From assembly GCF_011761355.1 (NCBI RefSeq), contig NZ_JAASRW010000001.1:1-64000 (forward strand): a stretch of 64,000 nucleotides of DNA, written 5' to 3'. Positions 54,215 to 64,000 of this stretch are shown here, piece by piece (the first letter of the stretch is position 1; each line of letters opens with the position of its first letter). The notes under the pieces were generated by a model. It did no database searches and was not told the DNA's origin. It worked only from the letters and a program-made list of their open reading frames with translations. This DNA comes from Paenibacillus lupini (GTDB taxonomy: Bacteria; Bacillota; Bacilli; Paenibacillales; Paenibacillaceae). Position numbers and translations under genes: made by a program.

Positions 54215-54658
54215 ATGGACAATAATTTATATGTAGATTTCCTTGTTTATTCTTTAGTAGGCTTTGCGATTATGATCGTAGGTCTTCTCTTATTTGAATT
54301 GACGACCAAGAATAAAGAATTCGCTCTTATTTTCAAAGGTAACGTCGCAGCGGCACTTTCACTCGGCGGCAGACTAGCTGGACTCGCAATCGTCGTGCGT
54401 GCAGCCGCTGAGAACTCCGTATCGCTCTCGGATATGCTGTTGTGGGGTGTAATCGGGATTGTCGCGCTAGTTATTCTGTATTATGTAACCGAGTTTATAA
54501 CGTACCTGTTTGGCAAAGCGCTTAAGGTAAACGTGACAATCTTCAAAGCGATTGAGCAAAACAACATTGCAGTAGGTATTCTTATTTTGCTTATCTCCTG
54601 CAGTGTTGGCATGATTATCGCGGGCTGCTTGACTTATGAACCTGATTTGATCGGGTAG
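54215..54658 (+). CDS. DUF350 membrane protein (YjfL type)
   Basis: 147 residues, four membrane segments. GFAIMIVGLLLFELTTKNKE and GNVAAALSLGGRLAGLAIVV are the paired DUF350 repeats. It is 13 bases after the ATP-grasp gene. Probably forms a membrane complex with the lipoprotein and ligase; role unknown. Confidence 0.85.
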   Translation: MDNNLYVDFLVYSLVGFAIMIVGLLLFELTTKNKEFALIFKGNVAAALSLGGRLAGLAIVVRAAAENSVSLSDMLLWGVIGIVALVILYYVTEFITYLFGKALKVNVTIFKAIEQNNIAVGILILLISCSVGMIIAGCLTYEPDLIG

Positions 54659-54666
54659 GAGTGATG

Positions 54667-54708
54667 GATAGACTGTTTAGGGGAATCCTATCAGTCTATT
54701 TTTTTTTG
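54667..54708 (+). terminator. Terminator of the DUF350 operon
   Basis: TAGACTG...CAGTCTA followed by at least nine T residues. Confidence 0.85.
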
Positions 54709-54783
54709 CGTTTTTACCCTTTTGAATTTGGTATAATCAGGTAGGAATCTTACTTGAATTAATGGGAGTTGACGTTTTTAGTT

Positions 54784-56247
54784 ATGAAGAACTTATCTGC
54801 CTTCCGTTTATTAATTTTAGCGATCATCGGAATAATGATTTTTCAATCATCGATTGTACAGGCTGCGTCTTCCGCTTCTAAGGGATGGAAGGCTATTGCA
54901 GTAGGTACCATTCACAGTTTGGCGATTAAGATGGATGGGACTGCCTGGCAATGGGGAGATATTACAACCTATGGAGCAGAAGGAACAGAAACGAATTTAT
55001 ATGCGCTAGTACCAGAACAAGTGCCTGTATTACAAAATGTGATTGCTGTAGCTGCAGGGCAGGTACATTCCCTTGCTCTTCAAAAGGATGGTACAGTGTG
55101 GGCATGGGGCGGTAATGATAGTGGTCAGTTGGGTAATGGCAACAAGGAAAGCTTGGTTATTCCACACAAAGTAGAGGGAATATCTGATGTTGTTGCTATT
55201 GAGGCAGATTGGACCCGAAGCTTTGCCGTTAAATCAGACGGTACAGTGTGGGGCTGGGGAGGATTCTATTTCAAAGATGCTAAAGGTAATATCACTTCTC
55301 CTGATCGGCCAATTCAACTGGAGGGTTTACGCGATATCGTCTCGATCTCTTCTGGATATGGCAGTTTCGTAGCTCTTAAGAAGGATGGGACCGTGTGGCA
55401 ATACGAGACGCAATTGCCGGGCATTCAAGATATCATTCAAGTAGCTGTTGGTGGTGAGTATACTTACGGGTTAAAAGAAGACGGAACAGTGTGGTATTGG
55501 GGAGCTGCAGGTATAGGCTTAGTCAATGGGGAGTCTGCTGCAAACGACTTGTCTCCTCGGATGCTTGAGGGAGTTAAGGATATTATTTCGATTCAAGCAA
55601 GTGCAGGCGGTCCGCTTATGCTGCAAAATGATGGAACAGTCTGGGCTAGCGGCACGAACTCCGGAGGGCAGTTAGGCAACGGCACTTGGGATTCGAGTGA
55701 TGTGCCCGTACAAGTAAAAGGTCTGAAGAAAGTAACAAGTATCGCCGCACACGGAGTAGGTTTCCGATCAATGGCCATAAGAGCAGACGGTACATTATGG
55801 GCATGGGGCGGCGGCTTAGTTGGGGATGGAAAGAAGGGGAGTCGGACGATTCCTGTAGGGATTGCAAGCTACTCGAATGAAATACCAGATCAAGACCCTA
55901 TCTTTGTCGAAATTGACGGTACAATATTACAAGTAGATCAGCCTCCTGTGAGTATAAATAATCGTATAATGGTACCCTTAAGAGCAATCATGGAAGCGTT
56001 AGGCGCTGAGCTGGAATGGCACGCATTTACTTCTTCCATAACAGCGAAAAAAGGGGATATCACAATTCAGCTTGCTGTTAATAATCCAATTGCTTCGGTA
56101 AATGGGAAAAAGACTACGCTCGACTCACCACCGACACTAGTCAATAATAATACTCTTGTTCCAGCTAGATTTATAAGTGAGTCATTGGGTGGGAGGGTAA
56201 CTTGGGATGAAAATGAAAAGACCGTGACCATTAAAACAGGTACTTAG
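54784..56247 (+). CDS. Secreted RCC1-repeat protein with copper-amine-oxidase-like stalk domain
   Basis: 487 residues. Signal peptide ending VQA-A. Residues about 30-365 contain at least six RCC1-type repeats, each with the core [SL]-x-A-[LIV]-K-x-D-G-T-[VA]-W-x-W-G, predicting a seven-bladed propeller. The last about 110 residues form the Cu_amine_oxidN1/stalk domain (RIMVPLRAIMEALGAELEW ... LVPARFISESLGGRVTWDE) common on Paenibacillus secreted proteins. Likely binds cell wall or polysaccharide. ATG at 54784 is chosen for the signal peptide, although GGGAG lies 15 bases away; TTG at 54769 is possible. Confidence 0.85.
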   Translation: MKNLSAFRLLILAIIGIMIFQSSIVQAASSASKGWKAIAVGTIHSLAIKMDGTAWQWGDITTYGAEGTETNLYALVPEQVPVLQNVIAVAAGQVHSLALQKDGTVWAWGGNDSGQLGNGNKESLVIPHKVEGISDVVAIEADWTRSFAVKSDGTVWGWGGFYFKDAKGNITSPDRPIQLEGLRDIVSISSGYGSFVALKKDGTVWQYETQLPGIQDIIQVAVGGEYTYGLKEDGTVWYWGAAGIGLVNGESAANDLSPRMLEGVKDIISIQASAGGPLMLQNDGTVWASGTNSGGQLGNGTWDSSDVPVQVKGLKKVTSIAAHGVGFRSMAIRADGTLWAWGGGLVGDGKKGSRTIPVGIASYSNEIPDQDPIFVEIDGTILQVDQPPVSINNRIMVPLRAIMEALGAELEWHAFTSSITAKKGDITIQLAVNNPIASVNGKKTTLDSPPTLVNNNTLVPARFISESLGGRVTWDENEKTVTIKTGT

Positions 56248-56279
56248 TTTAGAATGGGTCATGTGAACATTGTGCCTTC

Positions 56280-56308
56280 TTGACACATGGCTAACTTAAT
56301 ATTATAAT
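56280..56308 (+). promoter_or_regulatory. Sigma-A promoter of leuS
   Basis: Perfect TTGACA (56280-56285), 17-base spacer, perfect TATAAT (56303-56308). Strong consensus promoter; start near 56315. Confidence 0.85.
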
Positions 56309-56340
56309 CGGGGATAACCATGTTTTACTATACTTATGGC

Positions 56341-56577
56341 GTTGAAGAGGAACAGTAGTGTCGCGGGGCAAGGCTTAGAGAGCCGGCGGTTGGTGCAAGC
56401 CGGACCTGCAGCGATATGAATCTCACCTTGGAGCCTTGCGTGTGAACGCAACGATTAGCCTGCGTTAAAGGCAATGAGTGAGCGGAAGGCAAAGAATGCC
56501 GGCCGTTAACTAGGGTGGTACCACGGGAATAATCTCTCGTCCCTAGCGATAATACGCTGGGGGCGGGAGTTTTTTTA
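56341..56577 (+). ncRNA. Leucine T-box leader of leuS
   Basis: All T-box landmarks are present: AGAGAG with GGCGGTTGGTGCAAGCC of stem I, the specifier codon CTC (Leu) at 56422-56424 in GAATCTCACC, stem III region, the T-box proper AGGGTGGTACCACGG (56512-56526) and a terminator (56534-56576). Uncharged tRNA-Leu (anticodon GAG) pairs with CTC and with the TGGT side of the antiterminator, allowing leuS expression in leucine shortage. Confidence 0.95.
56534..56576 (+). terminator. Leader terminator of the leuS T-box
   Basis: CTCTCGTCCCTAGCG pairs with CGCTGGGGGCGGGAG (G-U pairs included) and is followed by seven T residues; its 5' side competes with the antiterminator. Confidence 0.9.
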
Positions 56578-56632
56578 TGTCTGATGATGCGTTGCTTCAT
56601 AGAGCGCCGCACACATTTAGGAGGATATGATT

Positions 56633-59065
56633 ATGAGTCAGGAATTTCACGGTTACAACCCGCTGACGGTAGAACCGAAATGGCAGAAATATTGGGATGA
56701 GAACAAATCGTTCGCAACAACGGAAGATCCGGGTAAGAAAAAATTCTATGCCCTTGATATGTTTCCTTATCCATCCGGTGCAGGCCTTCATGTAGGTCAT
56801 CCGGAAGGCTACACAGCAACGGATATCGTATCCCGTTACAAACGGATGCGAGGTTACAACGTTCTGCATCCAATGGGGTGGGATGCTTTCGGCTTGCCAG
56901 CTGAGCAATATGCTTTGCAAACAGGACGCCATCCGCGTGAGATTACGGTTGAGAACATTAACAACTTCCGCCGTCAGATCAAATCGCTTGGCTTCTCGTA
57001 TGACTGGGACCGCGAATTCAGCACAACAGATCCGGATTATTACAAATGGACACAATGGATTTTCATCCAATTGTATAACAAAGGTCTTGCTTATGTCGCA
57101 GAAGTTCCTGTTAACTGGTGTCCAGCACTTGGTACGGTACTGGCTAACGAAGAGGTTATTGACGGCCTCAGCGAACGTGGCGGCCATCCGGTTATCCGTA
57201 AGCCAATGCGTCAATGGATGCTGAAAATTACAGAATATGCAGAACGTTTGCTTGAAGATCTGGAAGAGCTCGACTGGTCGGAAAGCATTAAAGATATGCA
57301 GCGCAACTGGATTGGCAAATCGACAGGTGCTGAAGTGACTTTCGCGATTGATGGTCACGATGCTTCGCTTGTTGTATTCACAACTCGCCCAGATACGTTG
57401 TTTGGTGCAACTTATTGTGTTCTTGCTCCTGAGCATGAATTGGTTGCTCAAATTACAACAGCGGATCAAGCGGCTGCAGTTGAAGCTTACAAAGAAGCAG
57501 CAACACGTAAGAGCGACCTGGAGCGTACTGACCTTGCGAAGGACAAAACAGGCGTATTTACAGGCGCTTATGCAATCAACCCAGTTAACGGAGTGAAGAC
57601 ACCAATCTGGATTGCAGATTATGTACTTGCCGGTTACGGAACAGGTGCAATTATGGCGGTACCAGGCCATGATACACGCGACTGGGAGTTTGCAAAACAA
57701 TTTGATCTGCCAATCGTTGAGGTTGTCCAAGGCGGCGACGTAACGAAAGAAGCTTACGCAGGCGACGGCCCTCACGTAAACTCTGATTTCTTGAATGGCT
57801 TGAACAATGAAGACGGCATTAAAGCAATGATTGAGCACCTGGATGCTTCAGGTAAAGGTCAAGGTAAAGTGACTTACCGCCTGCGCGACTGGCTGTTCAG
57901 CCGTCAGCGTTACTGGGGTGAGCCAATTCCAATTCTTCACCTGGAAGACGGCACAATGAAGCCGGTTCCGGTAGATCAACTGCCGCTTGTATTGCCTGAT
58001 GTAGAGGCAATTAAACCATCCGGCACAGGCGAGTCACCACTTGCGAACGTTACCGACTGGGTGAATACGGTTGATCCGGAGACGGGCATGAAAGCTCGTC
58101 GTGAGACAAACACGATGCCGCAATGGGCGGGAAGCTGCTGGTATTACCTGCGCTTTATCGATCCGAAGAACCAGAATGAAATTTGTTCGCCAGAGAAACA
58201 AAAGGAATGGCTGCCGGTTGACCTTTACATCGGCGGAGCTGAGCATGCGGTGCTTCACCTCTTGTACGCTCGTTTCTGGCATAAAGTACTCTACGATCTT
58301 GGCGTCGTCAATACAAAAGAACCCTTCCACAAGCTGGTTAACCAAGGTATGATTCTTGGTACCAACAACGAGAAAATGTCCAAATCACGCGGCAATGTGA
58401 TTAACCCGGACGATATCGTTGGCGAGTTCGGTGCTGATACACTTCGTATGTACGAAATGTTCATGGGACCTTTGGAAGCAACAAAACCATGGAACACAAA
58501 CGGCGTAGAAGGCACTTATCGCTTCCTGAGCCGCGTATGGCGCTTGTTCATCAGTGATGACGGCAGCGTAACATCGAAAATCTCGGATGGCGAGACGACT
58601 AAGGCGTTCAAGCAAACTTGGCACCGTACAATCAAGAAAGTAACGGATGACTTTGAGAACCTGCGCTTTAATACGGCGATCAGCCAATTGATGATTTTCG
58701 TCAACGAAGCTTATAAAACAGATGTTCTGCCGCTTGAAGCGATGAAGAACTTCCTGCAAATGCTGTCACCGCTTGCTCCGCATATTACGGAAGAGCTGTG
58801 GGAGAAGCTTGGCGGTACCGAGTCGATCACTTACGCTGAATGGCCGTCCTATGAAGAAGCTCTGACAGTTGATGACGAAGTTGAAATCGTTGTACAAGTA
58901 AACGGTAAAATTATCGAGCGCGTATCCATTGCTGCTAACACGGATGAAGCAGAGATGGAACGGATCGCCAAAGACATGGATAAAGTGAAAGAACTGATAG
59001 AAGGCAAAACGATCCGGAAGCTGATCGTTGTTAAGGGCAAGCTCGTCAACATTGTGGCGAACTAA
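56633..59065 (+). CDS. leuS: Leucyl-tRNA synthetase
   Basis: 810 residues. HIGH motif as HVGH at 53-56 ([16 protein letters not shown]), editing domain inserted ([31 protein letters not shown]), KMSKS motif near 580 ([17 protein letters not shown]), anticodon-binding and C-terminal domains. It charges tRNA-Leu. AGGAGG is 8 bases before the ATG at 56633; the ATG at 56627 is too close to the site. Controlled by the T-box leader. Confidence 0.97.
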   Translation: MSQEFHGYNPLTVEPKWQKYWDENKSFATTEDPGKKKFYALDMFPYPSGAGLHVGHPEGYTATDIVSRYKRMRGYNVLHPMGWDAFGLPAEQYALQTGRHPREITVENINNFRRQIKSLGFSYDWDREFSTTDPDYYKWTQWIFIQLYNKGLAYVAEVPVNWCPALGTVLANEEVIDGLSERGGHPVIRKPMRQWMLKITEYAERLLEDLEELDWSESIKDMQRNWIGKSTGAEVTFAIDGHDASLVVFTTRPDTLFGATYCVLAPEHELVAQITTADQAAAVEAYKEAATRKSDLERTDLAKDKTGVFTGAYAINPVNGVKTPIWIADYVLAGYGTGAIMAVPGHDTRDWEFAKQFDLPIVEVVQGGDVTKEAYAGDGPHVNSDFLNGLNNEDGIKAMIEHLDASGKGQGKVTYRLRDWLFSRQRYWGEPIPILHLEDGTMKPVPVDQLPLVLPDVEAIKPSGTGESPLANVTDWVNTVDPETGMKARRETNTMPQWAGSCWYYLRFIDPKNQNEICSPEKQKEWLPVDLYIGGAEHAVLHLLYARFWHKVLYDLGVVNTKEPFHKLVNQGMILGTNNEKMSKSRGNVINPDDIVGEFGADTLRMYEMFMGPLEATKPWNTNGVEGTYRFLSRVWRLFISDDGSVTSKISDGETTKAFKQTWHRTIKKVTDDFENLRFNTAISQLMIFVNEAYKTDVLPLEAMKNFLQMLSPLAPHITEELWEKLGGTESITYAEWPSYEEALTVDDEVEIVVQVNGKIIERVSIAANTDEAEMERIAKDMDKVKELIEGKTIRKLIVVKGKLVNIVAN

Positions 59066-59079
59066 ATAGCAGACAAAAG

Positions 59080-59131
59080 AAGAGGTGAGCGGTCCAGCAG
59101 CACAAATTGTGCTACTGTCCGTTCACCTCTT
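59080..59131. terminator. Large bidirectional terminator between leuS and comER
   Basis: A stem of more than 20 pairs (AAGAGGTGA.CGG...AGCAGCAC with GTGCTACTG.CCGTTCACCTCTT) which includes the comER stop codon region. Confidence 0.85.
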
Positions 59132-59951
59132 TTCCGTAGAAATCATCGGTTATTTTGGCCACATCTTCGTCGAACTTTTGATGTGTCGTACGGATCAGCC
59201 GGTTAAAGGTGCCGTCAAGTTCACGGCTCAGCAGCTGGAGCGCTTTAGCGGTTATTCCTCCGGGAACGGCAACTTTGCGCTGAACATCCTCTGGCGACAG
59301 TCCGCCTTCAGTCAAGAGCAGCCCTGTACCGAGAAGCATCTCACTTGCTACCTTTACCGCATCCTCACGGGCAATACCAGTCTCGCATACGGCAGCATCA
59401 ACAAATTGCTCTACTAGATAGGCGAAAAAAGCAGGTCCGCAGCTCGACAGGTCCGAGACGATCCGGGTGTAAGGCTCCTCAATCGGAAGCGGTTCGCTTA
59501 TGAATGCAAGCAGATCTTCAATTGTGCGTTGATCCTCTTCGTTTATACGTGAGCCATATATGCACAAGGTAGCTCCGCTCCAGACGAGGTTGGTGACACT
59601 TGGAATGACCTTAGCAATTTTGCAAGGTAATAACTCTTCCAAATGCGCGATAAGGACCGGACTTGTAATAGATATTAGAAGCTGCTCTGGCTGCAAGACC
59701 GGTAGCAGCTCATCGATTACATTTTTATATTCATGCGGTTTGACACATAAAAACAAGAGATCGCTTGCACTTGCGGTGCTTGCATTCGAACGCTCGGCTC
59801 TCATTCCGGGATATCGCTCGGCAAGCGCCTGCGCTTTGGCGTATGTGCGGTTGCTGATAACGATCTGACACGGGTCGAGTGCTCCCGATGCGACGAATGC
59901 TTCGATCAGCAGGCTTCCCATCGCGCCCGTCCCAATGAATCCGACATTCAT
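59112..59951 (-). CDS. comER: ComER, pyrroline-5-carboxylate-reductase-like protein
   Basis: 279 residues. Rossmann start MNVGFIGTGAMGSLLIEAF, LFLCVKPHEYKNVI, and the ProC C-terminal helix set with LSSCGPAFFAYLVEQFVDAA and VAVPGGITAKAL. It is divergent from comEA exactly as comER is in Bacillus subtilis, so comER rather than proC is preferred. Exact role unknown. GGGAGGG precedes the ATG. The gene's 3' end is part of the terminator hairpin. Confidence 0.88.
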   Translation of the reverse strand: MNVGFIGTGAMGSLLIEAFVASGALDPCQIVISNRTYAKAQALAERYPGMRAERSNASTASASDLLFLCVKPHEYKNVIDELLPVLQPEQLLISITSPVLIAHLEELLPCKIAKVIPSVTNLVWSGATLCIYGSRINEEDQRTIEDLLAFISEPLPIEEPYTRIVSDLSSCGPAFFAYLVEQFVDAAVCETGIAREDAVKVASEMLLGTGLLLTEGGLSPEDVQRKVAVPGGITAKALQLLSRELDGTFNRLIRTTHQKFDEDVAKITDDFYGKEVNGQ

Positions 59952-60057
59952 GCTCAGCCCTCCCAACAGTTTTGCTCTTTTAACCTATTCCGTAAGACTT
60001 GCCACATATGACATGAAATTGCTAAAAATCCCTTTTTACGAAGAAAGGAGCGTTATT

Positions 60058-60549
60058 TTGGTTAGTCATCCCTATGGACGTCGAACAAATAAAAATGTAT
60101 GGCAGCTGATTGTTCCATTATTGCTTATCGGTATTGCTGTTGGATTATTAGTTGCTGCCTTCGCCCAGCCGAAGCAGAAGGTACCAGATGATTGGACTCA
60201 GTTGAACCGTGAAGTGGATAGTGCATTACAGACGCAATCAGAAGTGAGAGAGCAAGAGCAAGCGGTGGTGTCTGAGAAGGCTACAAGCGAAGTGCCGGAA
60301 GCAAATAGTTCATCAATTAAACCAACGGAGACTACATTGGATACTTCTGCTGGTAAACTGGACATTAACCGGGCAACAGCTGAACAGCTTGATTCGCTTA
60401 AAGGTATTGGACCGGCTAAAGCGCAGGCCATATTGGCAGACCGTGAACAGAATGGACCTTTCCAATCCGTAGATGATCTATTAAGAGTGAAGGGGATTGG
60501 CAGCAAATTGCTGGCAGGTATAAAAGATAGCATTGTCGCTGCGCCTTGA
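60058..60549 (+). CDS. comEA: Competence DNA receptor ComEA
   Basis: 163 residues. Membrane anchor at 15-36, a flexible acidic linker to about 100, then a double helix-hairpin-helix DNA-binding domain (LDINRATAEQLDSLKGIGPAKAQAIL, FQSVDDLLRVKGIGSKLLAGI). It binds double-stranded DNA outside the membrane during transformation. I chose TTG at 60058, 7 bases after AAAGGAG, over the longer ATG frames. Confidence 0.92.
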   Translation: MVSHPYGRRTNKNVWQLIVPLLLIGIAVGLLVAAFAQPKQKVPDDWTQLNREVDSALQTQSEVREQEQAVVSEKATSEVPEANSSSIKPTETTLDTSAGKLDINRATAEQLDSLKGIGPAKAQAILADREQNGPFQSVDDLLRVKGIGSKLLAGIKDSIVAAP

Positions 60550-60685
60550 GTATGAGAAAATAGGACAAGGTGCAGGGAGCTATTCCCAGCCCAAAGACCA
60601 TATTCAGGCAGTAAGCCCGATTCTAATGGACTACCATATACCGAGCCGCTTGCTTTGAAGTGGTTGAAGCATGTCTATCCTATAA

Positions 60686-62008
<1,323 letters not shown>

Positions 62009-62056
62009 TATAGTCTTATCACGATAGACACCTTATACAACTAGAAAGAGACAGAA

Positions 62057-62091
62057 CCGGCGATTGCCTCCGTGAAGAGGTTTATCGCCGG
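62057..62091 (+). other. Strong hairpin between metY and comEB
   Basis: CCGGCGAT-tg-CCTC-cgtgaa-GAGG-tt-ATCGCCGG folds into a stem of 12 pairs without a T-tract, 38 bases before the comEB start. Possible mRNA-processing or translation-control element. Confidence 0.5.
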
Positions 62092-62128
62092 AAAGCTGTC
62101 CGTGCAAAAGGAAAAGGAGCTGGACATA

Positions 62129-62659
62129 ATGTCAGAAGTACAAGATGCATCACGGAAAGACTGGGACACCTATTTTATGGATATCGCATATATGGTATCG
62201 ACACGCTCGCGTTGTCCCCGCCGTCATGTAGGTTCAGTGCTGGTGCAGGGTAAGAAGCTGCTTGGTACTGCTTATAACGGTGCTCCGATGGGCGTACAGG
62301 ACTGCTCAGAGGCAGGCTGTATGATTGCAGAGGAATGGGAAATGAAGCTTGGTGATGACGGTAAGGAGCAGATGGTGAAAAAACAGCGCTGCATTCGCAC
62401 CATTCATGCGGAGCAAAACTTACTGCTGTTCACAGATCGCGCAGACCGGGAAGGATCTACTGTATATGTAACTGACCAGCCTTGCTGGACCTGTGCCAAT
62501 ATGCTGGCAAACAGCGGAGTGAAGGAAATTGTGTTTCACCGCAGCTATCCAAAGGATAGTGATAAGGTCAGCCTGCTTATGAAGCAAAAAGGGATCGTGT
62601 TCCGTTCGCTCACCGATTATGAGCCGCCGCCGCAGGCGAGTATGAAAGTCATATCCTAA
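62129..62659 (+). CDS. comEB: dCMP deaminase ComEB
   Basis: 176 residues. Zinc-dependent deaminase motif HAE (His93, Glu95) and PCWTC (Cys119, Cys122), with an extra Cys/His-rich segment DCSEAGC around 59-64 as in dCMP deaminases. It produces dUMP; it also localises competence proteins in Bacillus. AAAAGGAGC precedes the ATG at 62129. Confidence 0.93.
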   Translation: MSEVQDASRKDWDTYFMDIAYMVSTRSRCPRRHVGSVLVQGKKLLGTAYNGAPMGVQDCSEAGCMIAEEWEMKLGDDGKEQMVKKQRCIRTIHAEQNLLLFTDRADREGSTVYVTDQPCWTCANMLANSGVKEIVFHRSYPKDSDKVSLLMKQKGIVFRSLTDYEPPPQASMKVIS

Positions 62660-62677
62660 CTGAATAAGCGAATGGGG

Positions 62678-62726
62678 AAGAACCTCTGTATGCATCTTAT
62701 TTGATGCGTTCGGAGGTTCTTTTTGC
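62678..62726 (+). terminator. Terminator between comEB and comEC
   Basis: AGAACCTC...TGCATC pairs with GATGCG...GAGGTTCT, followed by TTTTTGC. It lies between the two comE genes, so comEC needs read-through or its own promoter. Confidence 0.8.
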
Positions 62727-62747
62727 ATTGTAAGGGAGGGGAACAGG

Positions 62748-64000
62748 GTGAATAAGCGGCCATTGGTCTGGTTTGCTGTGTTTTGGATGATCGGCAGCAC
62801 CATTGGGGCTGAGTTTAATTCTATGGGAATTGTGATGGCAGCAGGGGGAATGGCGCTCGTGCTAGTTGCCCTTGTGCTGCTAAAGCAGGCGACGCCAAGG
62901 CTCGCTGCTGTCTGTTTGCTGGGCTGTGCCTTGGCTGCCGGGGAGAGATTGTGGGCAGACGCCCGCAATGTGACGGCGCTCGCCGGGCTTGATGTGCCAG
63001 ACGCTTCGTATGAAGTCGAAGTGTCCGGCACGATTGTGTCCGCGGTCGAGGTCGACGGCGACCGCGCGGCATTTCGCGTGACGGCTGATACCGTCTGCGT
63101 CCAGGGGAAGCAGCCGCTGAAGCTTCGCGAGCGGCTGCTTGTTCAAGTGCGGCTTGCTGAGCAGCCGCACCAGGAGATCGCCGCCGCGTGGCATCGCGGC
63201 GACAAAGTGCGCTTCGCCGGCGAGCTGTCGCTGCCGGCGGGCGCATCCAATAGCGGCGGCTTCGATTACCGCCGCTATCTATCCAGCCAGCATATCCACT
63301 GGCTGGTCAAGGTCACGGGCATCGGCGCCGTCCATGCGGCGCCGGGCCCGGGCTGGACCGCGGCCGCTGTGCTCGGCCGCGTTGATGCCGCGCGCGACTG
63401 GCTTGGCGCGCGGTTTGATTCGTTGTACCCGGCCGATCAGTCCGGGTACATGAAGGGTCTGGTCCTCGGCATCCGCGAGGACCTGGACCCGGATCAGTTC
63501 CAGCAGTTTTCACGGCTGGGACTGACTCATATTTTAGCCATATCAGGCCTCCATGTAGCTGTATTTATATATGCGTTAGGCGCTGTTTTGCGGCTGTTTC
63601 GCATGACGCGGGAGCGAATGCTCATCACACTTATGCTTGCTGTACCGCTGTATGTGCTTCTGTCAGGTTCTTCACCTTCGGTGGTGCGGGCAGGACTGAT
63701 GACCATGCTTGGGCTTCTTGCCGCCCGTATGGACAAGCTGAAAGACGGCTTACATCTTCTTGCAGCAGCAGCGGTTGGTATGCTCATGTGGAATCCTTAT
63801 TTTATACAGGATGTAAGCTTCCAATTGTCCTTTGCTGTTACAGCAGGGTTGATTCTGTTTGTGCCGTCTGTCAGACATGCAATGCCGCATTGGCCAAAAG
63901 GTAAAGCGCTGCTTGATCTGCTTGTCGTGACGATTGTTGCGCAGGCCGTTTCTTTCCCGCTGACGATCTATTATTTTAATCAATTTCACCTTTTATCGAT
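62748..64000 (+). CDS. comEC: ComEC DNA-uptake channel, partial (right edge)
   Basis: The frame is open from GTG 62748 (GGGAGGGGA 6-7 bases before) to the window end, about 417 residues. Three hydrophobic segments at the N-terminus, then the OB-fold DUF4131 domain ending SGGFDYRRYLSSQHIHW, and the start of the competence domain with GLTHILAISGLHVAVFIYALGAV. It forms the membrane channel for single-stranded DNA. The central part 62880-63500 has much higher GC than its surroundings. The C-terminal nuclease-like domain is outside the window. Confidence 0.92.
   Translation, partial: MNKRPLVWFAVFWMIGSTIGAEFNSMGIVMAAGGMALVLVALVLLKQATPRLAAVCLLGCALAAGERLWADARNVTALAGLDVPDASYEVEVSGTIVSAVEVDGDRAAFRVTADTVCVQGKQPLKLRERLLVQVRLAEQPHQEIAAAWHRGDKVRFAGELSLPAGASNSGGFDYRRYLSSQHIHWLVKVTGIGAVHAAPGPGWTAAAVLGRVDAARDWLGARFDSLYPADQSGYMKGLVLGIREDLDPDQFQQFSRLGLTHILAISGLHVAVFIYALGAVLRLFRMTRERMLITLMLAVPLYVLLSGSSPSVVRAGLMTMLGLLAARMDKLKDGLHLLAAAAVGMLMWNPYFIQDVSFQLSFAVTAGLILFVPSVRHAMPHWPKGKALLDLLVVTIVAQAVSFPLTIYYFNQFHLLS

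Noticed and set aside
56597..57838. 413-codon open frame opposite leuS
   Set aside because: It is an antisense shadow of the leuS codon pattern, Cys- and Phe-rich, without ribosome binding site or family features.
59112..59951. Plain ProC (proline biosynthesis)
   Set aside because: Sequence is ProC-like, but the divergent position beside comEA points to ComER; enzymatic role in proline synthesis cannot be excluded.
62420..63513. Several Arg/Pro/Ala-rich frames over comEB and comEC
   Set aside because: They result from high GC in comEC; the comEC frame has clear homology signatures and stays open to the edge.

Overview
The window looks like chromosomal DNA of a Paenibacillus-type bacterium (Bacillota, Paenibacillaceae). 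The evidence is strong AGGAGG-type ribosome binding sites with many TTG and GTG starts, a leucine T-box, a Firmicutes-type 6S RNA, a divergent comER/comE late-competence locus, small spore-type proteins (YjcZ type), Bacillus-like orphans (YwbE, YneQ, YugP, YitT, LplJ) and TGTNA-N7-TNACA boxes of the GlnR/TnrA family. This assignment is inference from gene content; no ribosomal RNA gene is present. Gene density is high, most genes are housekeeping, and I see no prophage, CRISPR array, tRNA or rRNA gene.

Layout. 0-9.8 kb: secreted glycoside-hydrolase-like protein, YitT membrane protein, a CshA-like DEAD-box helicase, a YesL-like protein, 6S RNA, thiol peroxidase, rhomboid protease, a GltC-like LysR regulator, a YugP metallopeptidase and a MerR regulator. 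9.8-13.8 kb: ammonium transporter gene with two perfect GlnR/TnrA boxes, followed by a GlnD/DUF294-like nucleotidyltransferase and a DnaQ-like exonuclease, then a JAMM protease. 13.8-22.6 kb: MFS exporter, TlpA/ResA-like thioredoxin, citramalate synthase, DNA polymerase IV, ferredoxin, class 2 dihydroorotate dehydrogenase, small alarmone synthetase and acetyl-xylan-esterase-like hydrolase. 22.6-26.6 kb: a MarR regulator and its divergent YhgE/Pip membrane-protein gene, now split by an IS3-family (IS150-like) insertion sequence. 26.6-38.2 kb: xanthine phosphoribosyltransferase, a redox-regulated NADH oxidase, two RsmF-like rRNA methyltransferases, an RsuA-like pseudouridine synthase, a second DEAD-box helicase, and a ywbE-yneQ-GNAT-LysE operon ending in a tandem hairpin repeat.

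38.2-47.6 kb: lipoate ligase, then the assimilatory nitrate locus. narK (nitrate transporter) is divergent from moeA-nasB-nasC-mobA-mobB, so uptake, reduction and molybdenum-cofactor finishing sit together. The 465-bp region between the two arms carries two sigma-A promoters facing apart, two GlnR/TnrA-type boxes in mirror symmetry, and in each leader a tandem pair of hexaloop hairpins followed by an overlapping intrinsic terminator. That matches the ANTAR-protein antitermination architecture. I regard this double-layer, double-sided switch as the most interesting object in the window; the amtB promoter 30 kb away uses the same distal box spacing.

47.6-64 kb: an orphan sporulation-type sensor kinase, hydrolase, ArsB-like transporter, a lipoprotein/glutathionylspermidine-synthase-like/DUF350 trio, a secreted RCC1-repeat protein, T-box-controlled leuS, comER, comEA, metY inserted in the comE cluster, comEB, and comEC running off the right edge.
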